The notes beneath the pieces are model-generated. The model was not told the DNA's origin, did not search any database, and was given only the letters and a program-made list of their open reading frames with translations. Positions 1 through 11,959 of a stretch of DNA of 64,000 nucleotides are shown here, piece after piece. This DNA is from Streptosporangium brasiliense. GTDB taxonomy: Bacteria; Actinomycetota; Actinomycetes; Streptosporangiales; Streptosporangiaceae. Position 1 is the first letter of the stretch; each line of letters begins with the position of its first letter. Both the position numbers and the translations under genes were made by a program. Location of the stretch: NCBI RefSeq assembly GCF_030811595.1, contig NZ_JAUSRB010000002.1, positions 4,464,001 to 4,528,000 of the forward strand, in the 5' to 3' direction.

Positions 1-132
1 CGGCTGCCCCATGCCCGATGATGCTACGCGGGTCTGGAAGATGCGCAGACCGGATCGCGAGGTTCCATGGCTCGGAAATGCCCGGGAATCGGACAGAATC
101 GAAGGATGGAGGGGGTGAGGTTGGACGCGGAA

Positions 133-3513
<3,381 letters not shown>

Positions 3514-3524
3514 ACGCGCCGCCC

Positions 3525-3588
3525 GCGCGGGTCAGCCGCCGCGCGGGTCAGGCGTCGCGCGGGTCAGGCGTCGCGCGGGTCAGGCGCG
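3525..3588. repeat. Four tandem 16-bp repeats
   Basis: Four consecutive units at 3525-3540, 3541-3556, 3557-3572 and 3573-3588, consensus GCGCGGGTCAGGCGTC. They fill the gap between two convergent genes and start 12 bp after the regulator stop codon. No long hairpin was seen here. Confidence 0.85.
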
Positions 3589-3603
3589 CGGCGGCGGGGC
3601 GCC

Positions 3604-3984
3604 CTACTCGCCGCCCAGCTCCCGGTAGTGCCTCCGCAACAGGTCGAGGAGGGGGATGTGCCGTACTTTGACCGGCGGCGGCTCCAGCGCCCGCAGCAGC
3701 AGGTCCGTGGGGGCCGCCGCGGCGTCCGGCCGCGGCCGCAGCCGGCTCAGCGAGACGCCGGGGGAGTAGAAGCCGGCCGGCCGCCCGTCGAAGGGCGCCT
3801 CCGGCTCCGGAGCGGCGGTGGGGGCGGGTCCGTCGGAGAGCGCCTCCGAGGTCGGTCCGGCGGTCACGGGGGCGGGTCCGTCGGAGAGCGCCTCCGGCGC
3901 CGGTCCGGCGGTGGGGCCGGGTCCGTCGCAGGGGGCGGCCGGTGCCGGTCCGGCCGGTGAGAGCGCGTCGTCGCCGTCGGTCAT
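3604..3984 (-). CDS. Small protein resembling the tail of SWIM zinc-finger proteins
   Basis: A 126-residue protein starting 1 nt after the SNF2 helicase stop codon, so probably translationally coupled to it. The first 70 residues are low-complexity Pro/Ala/Gly with three degenerate copies of EALSDGPAP. The last 55 (SLSRLRPRPDAAAAPTDLLL ... VKVRHIPLLDLLRRHYREL) look like the C-terminus of the SWIM zinc-finger proteins that usually follow this helicase in actinobacteria. The zinc-binding CxCx(n)CxH core is absent. It may be a remnant after internal deletion or a shortened functional partner. Function unknown. Confidence 0.6.
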   Translation of the reverse strand: MTDGDDALSPAGPAPAAPCDGPGPTAGPAPEALSDGPAPVTAGPTSEALSDGPAPTAAPEPEAPFDGRPAGFYSPGVSLSRLRPRPDAAAAPTDLLLRALEPPPVKVRHIPLLDLLRRHYRELGGE

Positions 3985-3985
3985 G

Positions 3986-6900
3986 TCAGCTCACCGCCCC
4001 GGGGCCGAGCTGGAACAGCTCGCGCAGTTGCTCGGTGGACAGGTCGGCGATCCAGTCTTCGCCGGTGCCGACCACGCTCTCGGCGAGCGCCTTCTTCCGT
4101 TCGATCATCTCGTCGATCCGCTCCTCAAGTGTGTCCACGCAGACGAACTTCCTGACCTGGACATTCCTCGTCTGGCCGATCCGGAAGGCCCGGTCGGTCG
4201 CCTGGTCCTCCACCGCGGGGTTCCACCAGCGGTCCACGTGGATCACGTGGTTGGCGGCCGTCAGGTTGAGGCCGGTGCCGGCCGCCTTCAACGACAGCAG
4301 GAACAGCATCGGCTCGTCGTCGCGCTGGAAGCGCTCCACCAGCTCCTCCCGCCGGTTCTTGGACAGCCCGCCGTGCAGCCACAGCACCGGTCGGTCCAGG
4401 TGGGCGGCCAGGTAGGGCTGCAGGAGGGAGCCGAACTCGGTGTATTGGGTGAACACCAGAGCCTTGTCCCCCTCCTCGACGATCTCCTCCGCCAGCTCCT
4501 CCAGGCGGGCCAGCTTCCCCGACCGGCCGGCCAGCCGCGAGCCGTCCTTGAGCAGATGGGCGGGGTGGTTGCAGATCTGCTTGAGCCGGGTCATCGTGGC
4601 CAGCACGTTGCCCCGGCGCTCGATGCCCCGGGAGCCGTCGATCCTGTCCAGCATGTCGTTCACCACGGCCTTGTACAGCGCCGCCTGCTCCGGGGTGAGC
4701 GTGCACCAGACCTTCATCTCCAGCTTCTCCGGCAGGTCGGAGATGATCGACCGGTCGGTTTTGAGCCGCCGCAGCACGAACGGCCCGGTGGCCCGCTTCA
4801 GCGCCCGGGTGGCGTGCTCGTCGCGCCGTGTCTCGATCGGCTCCTGGTAGCGCTTGCGGAACCGCTTGGCCGGGCCGAGCAGCCCGGGGTTGCAGAACTC
4901 CATGATCGACCAGAGCTCCGACAGGCGGTTCTCCACCGGGGTGCCGGTCAGCGCCAGGCGGGTGCGGGCCGGGATCGACCGCACCGCCCGCGACTGCTGC
5001 GCCCCGCTGTTCTTGATCGCCTGGGCCTCGTCGCAGACCACCCTGCCCCACTCCAGGGCCGCCAGCGCTCCCAGGTCCCGCAGTGCCGTGCCGTAGGTGG
5101 TGACGACCAGGTCGGCCTCCCGCACCGCCGCCGCCAGCTCGCCGTCCCGCTTGCGCGTGCCGCCGTGGTGGACGTGGACCCGCAGCGAGGGGGCGAACCT
5201 GGCCGCCTCCTTCTGCCAGTTGCCGACAAGTGACATCGGGCAGATCAGCAGCGTCGGAGGGGGCGTGCCGCCCTCGCGTTCGGACAGGAGCAGGGAGAGG
5301 GTGGACACGGTCTTGCCGAGCCCCATGTCGTCGGCGAGGATGCCGCCCAGCCCCAGATCCGACAGGAAGCTCAGCCATGACAGGCCGCGCTCCTGGTAGG
5401 GGCGGAGCGTCCCCTTCAGGCCCCTGGGCACGCCGACAGGGGTGAGACGGCGCTCGGCCTCGCCGGAGAGGAGATCGCCGAGGAGGCCGTCGGAGTCCAC
5501 CGCGACCAGCGGCAGGTCCTCGTCACCGCCCTCCACGACCTCACGGATCACCTCGCCCACGGTCCGCTCGCCGCCGCCGCGCTGCTCGACGACCTTCAGC
5601 GCCGCCTTGAGCTGCTGGTCGTCCAGCTCGATCCACTGGCCCCTGACCTGGACCAGGGGGATCCTGAGCCGGGCCAGCCCGGCCAGCTCCTCCTCGGTGA
5701 TCGTGTGGTCGCCGATGGCGACGTCCAGCCGGAAACTCACCCGCCGGTCCAGGCCGGCCCCCTCCTCGCCGGCGACCGTCCGCGTGGTCAGCTTCAGGCC
5801 CAGCCCCTGGCGCCCCGCCCAGGCCGGCAGCAGCACGCCGTAGCCGGCGGCCCTCAGCATGGGGGCGCCGTTGCGCAGGAACGAGAACGCCCAGGCCGTC
5901 TCGACCGCCAGGCCGGACGGCTCGGGGTCGCGCAGCGCGCTGTAGAGGTCGGGGTGGAGGCGGACGGCCCGGGCCAGGTCGGCGCGGAGGACCTCCTGCG
6001 GTCGCTCGGGCAGCCAGGGGGCCCGCTCCCCGGCCCGGATCCGGTCGGCGGACAGGTAACCGGCCGCCTCTCCGGCCCCGTCCGCGTCGCCGGGGCCGGC
6101 GGGGTTGGGGGCGAGGCCGAACTCCACCTTCCAGGACGCGCCCTCCCCGGCGGGCTCGATGAGCCGGAAGCAGGCCCGGACCGGCCCGTCCAGCTCGTGC
6201 GCCGAGGCGTACCACGCGTCGAGCGCGTCGGCGAGCGGCGTCACCTCGGCGGGCCTGGCGCCGGGGAGCGCGGCGTCCTCGCCGGTCAGCGCGTACAGCC
6301 AGCGGTCGGGCAGGGGGGCTTTGGCCCCCGGCCGGTGGCCGAGGATGAGACGGTCGGGCAGCGCCAGGCGCGCCGCGCCGTCCACCAGGCCGCCCAGGGC
6401 CTCGTACAGCACGTCCTTGGCCGGGCGCTCCCCGGCCACCGCCCTGCAGACCGGCGGCATGGCCGCGGCGAGGTCGCCGAGCGCCGCCGGGTCGGCGCCG
6501 GTGAGCACGGGCCGCCAGCGGGCGGCCCGGCCGCCGTCCTCCAGGACGAGCTGGGGCAGGATCCGGCCGCGCCGCACCAGGGCGCGCGCGTGCTCGGCGA
6601 CCACGGCGAAGTAGCGCAGGGAGAGCCCGGGACCCCATTCGAGCCCTTGCGCGCCCCCGTCCGTCTCCTCCGAGCCGAGGCCGGACCGGCTCGCGCCCGC
6701 CTCCGGACCGGACAGGGAGCCGAGCAGGCGGAGCGCCCCGGCCGGGGGGAGCAGCAGTGCGGGGACGCGCCAGGCGGAGATCCTCGGGTTGCGCGCCGAG
6801 CCCGTGAGCCCGGACTCGGGCGAGGGCAGCGGGCCCCTGGTGGAGCCGGGGAGCAGGATGGTCAGCTCGCGCTCCTCGGCCCCGCGCCCCACCTCGGTCC

Positions 6901-7108
6901 CGGTCCCGGTCCCGCCTCCGGCGGAGGTCTCCCCGGCGGCCGTCGCGCCCGGGCCGGTCACGCCGAGAGCCGTGGCCAGGACGGCCGCGGGGGCCGCGAA
7001 CGGATGGGGACGGAGCGTGGCCCGGGAGGCGGGGCCGGGGGCCCGGGCGGTGTCCTCCGCCCAGACCCCCAGCCGCCCGTCCACCCATGCGCCGTGAACC
7101 ACCAACAC
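3986..7108 (-). CDS. SNF2-family DEAD/DEAH-box helicase
   Basis: ATP-dependent DNA translocase of the bacterial SNF2/RapA-like group, 1040 residues. The first ~380 residues are a variable region rich in Gly, Ala and Pro. The conserved SNF2-associated region precedes the ATPase. Walker A is in ILADDMGLGKT (about residue 595), the DEAQ box is DEAQAIKN (about 690), and helicase motif VI is in RAFRIGQT (about 973). GTG 7108 gives the family-typical N-terminus (MLVVHGAWV) and has GGAG about 8 nt upstream. The role is probably DNA repair or nucleoprotein remodelling. The usual SWIM partner downstream is replaced by a short protein. Confidence 0.92.
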   Translation of the reverse strand: MLVVHGAWVDGRLGVWAEDTARAPGPASRATLRPHPFAAPAAVLATALGVTGPGATAAGETSAGGGTGTGTEVGRGAEERELTILLPGSTRGPLPSPESGLTGSARNPRISAWRVPALLLPPAGALRLLGSLSGPEAGASRSGLGSEETDGGAQGLEWGPGLSLRYFAVVAEHARALVRRGRILPQLVLEDGGRAARWRPVLTGADPAALGDLAAAMPPVCRAVAGERPAKDVLYEALGGLVDGAARLALPDRLILGHRPGAKAPLPDRWLYALTGEDAALPGARPAEVTPLADALDAWYASAHELDGPVRACFRLIEPAGEGASWKVEFGLAPNPAGPGDADGAGEAAGYLSADRIRAGERAPWLPERPQEVLRADLARAVRLHPDLYSALRDPEPSGLAVETAWAFSFLRNGAPMLRAAGYGVLLPAWAGRQGLGLKLTTRTVAGEEGAGLDRRVSFRLDVAIGDHTITEEELAGLARLRIPLVQVRGQWIELDDQQLKAALKVVEQRGGGERTVGEVIREVVEGGDEDLPLVAVDSDGLLGDLLSGEAERRLTPVGVPRGLKGTLRPYQERGLSWLSFLSDLGLGGILADDMGLGKTVSTLSLLLSEREGGTPPPTLLICPMSLVGNWQKEAARFAPSLRVHVHHGGTRKRDGELAAAVREADLVVTTYGTALRDLGALAALEWGRVVCDEAQAIKNSGAQQSRAVRSIPARTRLALTGTPVENRLSELWSIMEFCNPGLLGPAKRFRKRYQEPIETRRDEHATRALKRATGPFVLRRLKTDRSIISDLPEKLEMKVWCTLTPEQAALYKAVVNDMLDRIDGSRGIERRGNVLATMTRLKQICNHPAHLLKDGSRLAGRSGKLARLEELAEEIVEEGDKALVFTQYTEFGSLLQPYLAAHLDRPVLWLHGGLSKNRREELVERFQRDDEPMLFLLSLKAAGTGLNLTAANHVIHVDRWWNPAVEDQATDRAFRIGQTRNVQVRKFVCVDTLEERIDEMIERKKALAESVVGTGEDWIADLSTEQLRELFQLGPGAVS

Positions 7109-7184
7109 GCGATCACTCCGGTTCTCTTCGATATGTCTCCGCGGCGGTCGGGCCGCCTTCGGCTGTCCGCGGCGTCCCGACAGA

Positions 7185-7991
7185 TTAGGCCCGGCTGCGG
7201 AACGCGCGGATCGCCAGGGGAGCGAAGACCGCCGCCAGTGCGGCGGCCCACAGCAGCGAGCTGACCGCCGGTCCGGCGACCTCGCCGCCGAGCAGCAGCC
7301 CGCGGACGGCGTCGGCGAGCTGCGTCACGGGGTTGACGTTCACCCACACCTGCAGCCAGCCGGGCATCGTGTCGGTCGGCACGAACGCGTTGCTGGTGAA
7401 CGTCAACGGCATCATCAGGGAGAACGCGAAGATCTGCACCTTCTCCGGATCCTTCGCCTTGAGGCCGATGAGCACCGACATCCAGGACATCGCCAGCGCG
7501 AAGACCAGCAGCAGCGCCACCGCGCCCAGCACGCCGGTCACCCCGGTCTGGATCCGGAAGCCCAGGATCGTGCCGATCGCGAGGAACAGGAACAGCGCCC
7601 AGAGCTGCTTGGCGGTGTCGGCGACGATCCGGCCGGCCAGCGGCGCGGTGCGGGCGATCGGCAGGCTGCGCAGCCGGTCGAAGACGCCCTTGGTGATGTC
7701 GGTGTTGAGGCCGATCGCCGTGGTCAACGTGGCGAACAGCGCGTTCTGCACGATCAGGCCGGGCAGCGCGAACTGCAGGTAGTCTCCCGTGCTCCCGGCG
7801 ATGGCGCCGCCGAACACGTAGGTGAACAGCAGCAGGAACATCACCGGCTGCACGCTCAGGTCGAGCAGCTCCATGGGGTTGTGCTTGATCTGCACCAGGC
7901 TGCGCCAGGTGAGCGTCATCGTCTGGCGGAACCCGGCCGACAGGCCGGGACGCCTGGCCGCGGCCGGGACCGGTGCGGTCGTCGTGGTCAT
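7185..7991 (-). CDS. ABC-2 type transporter permease (DrrB-like)
   Basis: Membrane subunit of a two-gene drug or lipid exporter, 268 residues with about six hydrophobic segments after a cytoplasmic N-terminus (MTTTTAPVPAAARRPG). The segment FTSNAFVPTDTMPGWLQVW ... NPVTQLADAVRGL is characteristic of the DrrB/ABC-2 family. The start ATG at 7991 overlaps the ATPase stop codon (ATGA), showing tight coupling with the upstream ATPase. The substrate cannot be told from sequence. Confidence 0.92.
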   Translation of the reverse strand: MTTTTAPVPAAARRPGLSAGFRQTMTLTWRSLVQIKHNPMELLDLSVQPVMFLLLFTYVFGGAIAGSTGDYLQFALPGLIVQNALFATLTTAIGLNTDITKGVFDRLRSLPIARTAPLAGRIVADTAKQLWALFLFLAIGTILGFRIQTGVTGVLGAVALLLVFALAMSWMSVLIGLKAKDPEKVQIFAFSLMMPLTFTSNAFVPTDTMPGWLQVWVNVNPVTQLADAVRGLLLGGEVAGPAVSSLLWAAALAAVFAPLAIRAFRSRA

Positions 7992-8962
7992 GCGAACACC
8001 TCTTCGTCCTTCATGGTTCCGGCGGGCTCGTCCTCGGCGGGGTGACCGGTCAGGGCCAGGAAGACCTCGTCGAGGCTGGACTTGCGCAGGGCGAGCTCGG
8101 AGGCGACGACCCCGAGGTCGTCCAGCCGCCGCACGATCGCGGGCACCACCGCGGGGTCGTGCACCGACGCCACGACCTTCCCGCCGGCCTGCGCCGGGGT
8201 GTCGCCGACGACGTCGGCGACGACCTGGACGACCAGGTCGAGCTGGTCGGGCCGGAGCGGCCGGACCTCCAGGACCTGCGCCCCGGTGGTCGCCTTCAGC
8301 TCGTCGGAGGTGCCCGAGGCGATCACCCTGCCGTGGTCGAACACCACGATGTCGTCGGCGAGCTGGTCGGCCTCCTCCAGATACTGGGTGGTGAGCAGCA
8401 CCGTCACCCCGTCGGCCATGAGGTCGCGCACCACGCTCCACAGCTCGGTGCGGCTGCGCGGGTCGAGGCCGGTGGTCGGCTCGTCGAGGAACAGCACCTG
8501 GGGCCGTCCCACCAGGCTGGCCGCCAGGTCGAGGCGGCGGCGCATGCCGCCCGAGTAGGTCTTGGCAGCCCGGCTCCCGGCGTGCGTCAGCTCGAACCGC
8601 TCCAGCAGCTCGGCCGCCCTCGCTCGGGCGTCGGCCCGTGACAGGTCGAGCAGGCGGCCGAGCATCACCAGGTTCTCCACGCCGGTGAGCGTCTCGTCGA
8701 CCCCGGCGTACTGTCCCGTGAGGCCGATCAGCGACCGCACCTGGTGGGCCTGCTCCGTCACGTCGAACCCGCCGACCGACGCCCTGCCCCCGTCGGGGCG
8801 GAGCAGCGTCGCCAGGATCCGCACGGCGGTGGTCTTGCCCGCCCCGTTGGGCCCCAGGACACCGAGCAGCCGTCCCTGCGGCACGAGGAGATCGACCCCG
8901 TCGAGGGCGCGGGTCTCCCCGTAACGCTTCACCAGACCCTCCGCCTGAATGGCGTATCGCAT
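7988..8962 (-). CDS. ABC exporter ATP-binding protein (DrrA-like)
   Basis: Nucleotide-binding subunit of a daunorubicin-resistance-type exporter, 324 residues. Walker A GPNGAGKTT is near residue 36, the signature YSGGMRRRLDLA near 136, Walker B VLFLDEPTTGLDPRSR near 157, and the H-loop region reads LLTTQYLEEADQLAD. A C-terminal extension typical of DrrA ends with the SLDEVFLALTG motif. ATG 8962 is preferred over GTG 8971 because AGGAAGAGG lies at a proper distance only from the ATG. It is first in an operon with the permease and divergent from the bPH2 genes. Confidence 0.92.
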   Translation of the reverse strand: MRYAIQAEGLVKRYGETRALDGVDLLVPQGRLLGVLGPNGAGKTTAVRILATLLRPDGGRASVGGFDVTEQAHQVRSLIGLTGQYAGVDETLTGVENLVMLGRLLDLSRADARARAAELLERFELTHAGSRAAKTYSGGMRRRLDLAASLVGRPQVLFLDEPTTGLDPRSRTELWSVVRDLMADGVTVLLTTQYLEEADQLADDIVVFDHGRVIASGTSDELKATTGAQVLEVRPLRPDQLDLVVQVVADVVGDTPAQAGGKVVASVHDPAVVPAIVRRLDDLGVVASELALRKSSLDEVFLALTGHPAEDEPAGTMKDEEVFA

Positions 8963-9010
8963 GATCGGCACCTCTTCCTAGTGATCGGGCCACCAGAGTG
9001 CACGGCCCCA

Positions 9011-9103
9011 CTGACACTTCCCTGATCGCCCGCTGACCCCGGTGGGGGCCGCTGACAGATCGCTGACACGAGGGGCCGCCGGCCGGGACCCTCTAGGCTG
9101 ACA
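9011..9103. promoter_or_regulatory. Repeated CTGAC boxes between divergent operons
   Basis: The gap between the ABC exporter and the bPH2 operon contains five copies of CTGAC(A/C) on the plus strand, near 9011, 9033, 9052, 9062 and 9099. They may be binding sites for a repressor of the exporter. No TetR-type gene is adjacent, so the regulator is not identified. Confidence 0.35.
9094..9099 (+). promoter_or_regulatory. -10 box TAGGCT, leaderless start
   Basis: TAGGCT lies 6 nt before GTG 9106 and no Shine-Dalgarno sequence precedes that codon. This suggests transcription starts at or next to the start codon. Confidence 0.45.
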
Positions 9104-9105
9104 GC

Positions 9106-9705
9106 GTGAGCGACCGAGCCGATGAGCACAGGGATGTCACGAACGGCGCCCCGGCGGCAGGCGGGGCGGGTGCGCGGCCCCCGGGAGGCGATCGCGTCCC
9201 GTTGCGCGCCCCGGCCAACCCGGTCTCCCGCAAGGCCGTCACGCTGTGGCTGCTGGAACAGGCGTTCTGGGCCGTCGTGCTGGTGGGCGGATCCTTCCTG
9301 CTGGCCCGGTGGGCCGACGGGGGCCGGTGGTCCTGGCTGCCCGGCTGGGCACTGGACGGCGTCTGGTGGCTGCCGGCCGTGGTGGCGGTGCTCGTCGTGC
9401 CGGCCGCGATCGTCGAGCCCTTCTGGCGCTACGCCGTGCACCGGTGGGAGCTCAGCGGGGACGTGGTCTACGCCCGGTCCGGGTGGATCAGCAGGGAGTG
9501 GGCCTTCGTCCCGGTCAGCCGGATCCAGACGGTGGACAAGACGCAGGGCACGCTGGAGCGGACGCTCGGGCTGGCCACGGTCGAGATCCGCACGGCCTCC
9601 CACGCGGGGTCGTCCACGATCCAGGGCCTCGACTACGAGGTCGCCGCGGCCCTGGCCGAGGAGCTCGCCCGGCGGGCCGAGGAGCTGAGGGACGACGCCA
9701 CATGA
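9106..9705 (+). CDS. bPH2 (PH-like) domain membrane protein, YdbS type
   Basis: A 199-residue membrane protein. A charged, Ala/Gly-rich cytoplasmic tail (1-45) is followed by two transmembrane segments (about 47-68 and 82-106) and a bacterial PH-like domain containing VPVSRIQTVDKTQGTLERTL, the typical YdbS/YdbT signature. The stop overlaps the ATG of the next gene (ATGA), and the two genes resemble the B. subtilis ydbS-ydbT pair. The molecular role is unsettled; some family members are linked to bacteriocin tolerance or envelope stress. Confidence 0.85.
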   Translation: MSDRADEHRDVTNGAPAAGGAGARPPGGDRVPLRAPANPVSRKAVTLWLLEQAFWAVVLVGGSFLLARWADGGRWSWLPGWALDGVWWLPAVVAVLVVPAAIVEPFWRYAVHRWELSGDVVYARSGWISREWAFVPVSRIQTVDKTQGTLERTLGLATVEIRTASHAGSSTIQGLDYEVAAALAEELARRAEELRDDAT

Positions 9706-11627
9706 CCGAACCCCCCGAGCGGCAGAGTCCTCCCGCGCCGCCTCCCGGGCGGCCCGTGGCGCCTCCAGGGCGGCAGGGCCCTCCGGGAGAGCCGGATGCG
9801 CGGGGCGAGGCCCCCTCCGAGGCCGCCCCCGGTGGCCCGCCGCCAGGCCCGCGGGCCCCGTACCCCGTGCCGGGTGACTCCGGCCCGGAGCCGCCCCGCG
9901 TGCCCGGTGGCCCGCCGCCAGAGCCGCAGGCCGTCCCCGGTGACCCGTCGACAGGTCCGCAGGCCGCGCCCCCTGTGCCCGGTGGCCCGCCGCCAGGCCC
10001 GCAGGCCGGGGAGTACGGCCCGCCGACCGGCCCCAGGCTGCGGCTCAGCCCCAAGGTGCTGCTGACGGATCCGATCCGGATGCTGCCCTCGCTCTTCCTG
10101 CCGCTGGCCGGCGTCCTGTTCATCGGCGGCTTCTCGCCGGGCTCGTTCGGGTGGGCGGCCTTCGGCGTCATCGGCTCGGTCGTCTACGCCGCCGTCCGCT
10201 GGGCCACCTTCACCTACCAGGTCGTCGGCGACCGGCTGGAGCTCACCCGGGCGCTGGTCAGCAGGTCGGTACGGACGATCCCGCTGGAGCGGATCAGGGG
10301 CGTCGACGTCAGCAACCCGCCCCTGCACCGGCTGCTCGGCATCGCGGTGCTGAGGATCGACACCGGAGCGGGCGGTGACGAGAAGCAGGAGGGCGAGCTC
10401 GACGGGGTGACCGTCGAGGAGGCCGAGCGGCTCAAGGCCGTGCTCCTGTGGCACGCCCGCGCCCGGATGGCGCGGCGGGCCCAGGCGCAGGAGGCCGCCC
10501 GGGCGGCCGCGGGGCCGGATCCCGCGCTCCCGGGACCCGGCCCGGCCGGCGATGCCGTGACGGACCCCGGCGCGCCCACGGGGACCGCCGTCCCCGCCAC
10601 GGTCCGTCACGAGGTCGGTGAGACGACTCCCGAGCGGGTGTTCTTCGTGGTGCCGCGCAAGTGGCTCGCCTACGGCCCTCTGTCGGGGGCCTACCTGCTG
10701 ACCCCGTTCGCGCTGGTGGCCGGTGCCGTGGGCCTGGCCTTCCAGTGGGGCTCGGAGCTCAAGATCGACGGACGGGCCGTGGTGAGCGCGGGGGAGTGGC
10801 TCTGGGGGCACCCCGCCCTCCTCGTCGGCGCACTGGTGCTGCTGGTGCTCGCCATGCCGGTCGTCGGCGCGATCATGTACGCCGTGTTCAACTGGGACTT
10901 CACCCTGCGCGCCAGGGAGGGCTATCTCATCGCCGAGCGTGGCCTGGTCACCCGCCGCAGCGTGTCGCTGGAGCGGCGCAGGGTGCGCGGGTTCGAGCTG
11001 GTGGAGGGGCCGGCCGAACGATGGGCGGGCCTCGCCCGCGCGTGGGCGATCGTGACGGGTCTCGGCGACTCCGAGACCCGGGGGCAGCTGATGCCGGTGG
11101 TGCCACGGGCCATCGTGCTCGACGTGGTGGGTGAGGCGATCGGCCCGATCGCCACCGGGCTGCGGCCCCATCCGGCGGCGGCGCGCAGGCGCCGGCTGTT
11201 CCGGGCGGTCTTCCCGTGGCTGGTGGTCGCCGCCTGCGCGGCGGCGGCCGCCGTGACGTGGTCCCCGCTCTGGTGGGGGCTCGCGCTGCCGGCGCTGCTC
11301 CTGGCGGCGCTGGGCGTCCCGCTCGGCCTGGACCGCTACCGCTCTCTCGGCCACACCTACGACGGGGCCCGCCTGTCGGTGCGATCGGGGTCGCTGCGCC
11401 GTTCCCAGGCCGTGGTGGAGGAGCGGGCCGTGGTCGGCTGGACCCTCCGGCAGACATGGTTCCAGCGGCGTGCCGGAGTGCTGACCGTGGTCGCCGGAGT
11501 CGGCGCGGGCACCGGCGGCTACGAGGCGATCGACGTCGGCGAGGCCGAGGGCGTGGCCTTCGCCGCCGAGGTCACGCCCGGCTGGCTCGCCCCGTTCAGC
11601 ACTGACGGAGTCACTACCCGGCCCTGA
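9702..11627 (+). CDS. Multi-bPH2 domain membrane protein, YdbT type
   Basis: A 641-residue partner of the preceding gene. Residues 1-115 form a Pro/Gly-rich tail with repeats of PGGPPPGPQA. Paired transmembrane segments follow, each with a PH-like module: IPLERIRGVDVSNPPLHRLLG in the first, SLERRRVRGFELVEGPAERW in the second, and a more divergent third at the C-terminus. Three bPH2 units are usual for YdbT proteins. Translation is coupled to the upstream gene through a 4-nt overlap. It is a membrane protein with the domains probably facing the cytoplasm; the partner is unknown. Confidence 0.85.
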   Translation: MTEPPERQSPPAPPPGRPVAPPGRQGPPGEPDARGEAPSEAAPGGPPPGPRAPYPVPGDSGPEPPRVPGGPPPEPQAVPGDPSTGPQAAPPVPGGPPPGPQAGEYGPPTGPRLRLSPKVLLTDPIRMLPSLFLPLAGVLFIGGFSPGSFGWAAFGVIGSVVYAAVRWATFTYQVVGDRLELTRALVSRSVRTIPLERIRGVDVSNPPLHRLLGIAVLRIDTGAGGDEKQEGELDGVTVEEAERLKAVLLWHARARMARRAQAQEAARAAAGPDPALPGPGPAGDAVTDPGAPTGTAVPATVRHEVGETTPERVFFVVPRKWLAYGPLSGAYLLTPFALVAGAVGLAFQWGSELKIDGRAVVSAGEWLWGHPALLVGALVLLVLAMPVVGAIMYAVFNWDFTLRAREGYLIAERGLVTRRSVSLERRRVRGFELVEGPAERWAGLARAWAIVTGLGDSETRGQLMPVVPRAIVLDVVGEAIGPIATGLRPHPAAARRRRLFRAVFPWLVVAACAAAAAVTWSPLWWGLALPALLLAALGVPLGLDRYRSLGHTYDGARLSVRSGSLRRSQAVVEERAVVGWTLRQTWFQRRAGVLTVVAGVGAGTGGYEAIDVGEAEGVAFAAEVTPGWLAPFSTDGVTTRP

Positions 11628-11639
11628 CCCGCCTGACCG

Positions 11640-11852
11640 GCGGAGCGGTCATGATCCTCCGTGCGGCGGGGCACTGTGATCTGCCCGTGCGGTGGGCGGT
11701 CATGATCCCTCCGTACGATGGGGCGCTGTGACCTGCCCGTGCGGTGGATGGCCGTGACTGCTCCGTGCGGTGGGCGGTCGTGACTGCCACGTGTACGGCG
11801 GGGCGCTGTGATCTGCCCGTGCGGTAGGCGGTCGTGACCGCTCCGTGTGGCG
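11640..11852. repeat. Degenerate ~27-bp tandem repeat array
   Basis: About eight imperfect monomers of roughly 27 bp built around TGATCTGCCCGTGCGGTGGG and a sister form (C)GTGACTGCTCCGTGCGG. Pairs of monomers form a higher-order unit of about 54 bp, clearest near 11682-11735 and 11800-11850. It fills the gap between the convergent bPH2 operon and sepH, and open frames across it are repetitive and unlike real proteins. It is best read as a non-coding minisatellite-like array. Confidence 0.7.
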
Positions 11853-11959
11853 GGTGCTCCAGGCGCTCCATGCTCCGCGCGGAGCGGGTCCGTGACCCGT
11901 CCACACGGCGGAGCGGGGGCGACCGGTCCTCCGGTCACCCCCGCTCCGCCGCGGTGTGG

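Noticed and set aside
31-51. GGTCTG/CAGACC inverted repeat near the start of the window
   Set aside because: Short arms and no clear promoter context; this could easily occur by chance in such GC-rich DNA.
11519-11938. Minus-strand frame with repeats of HDRPPHGQIT across the 27-bp array
   Set aside because: The repeats come from the DNA array in several frames equally. No RBS or conserved start, and it overlaps the end of the bPH2 gene.
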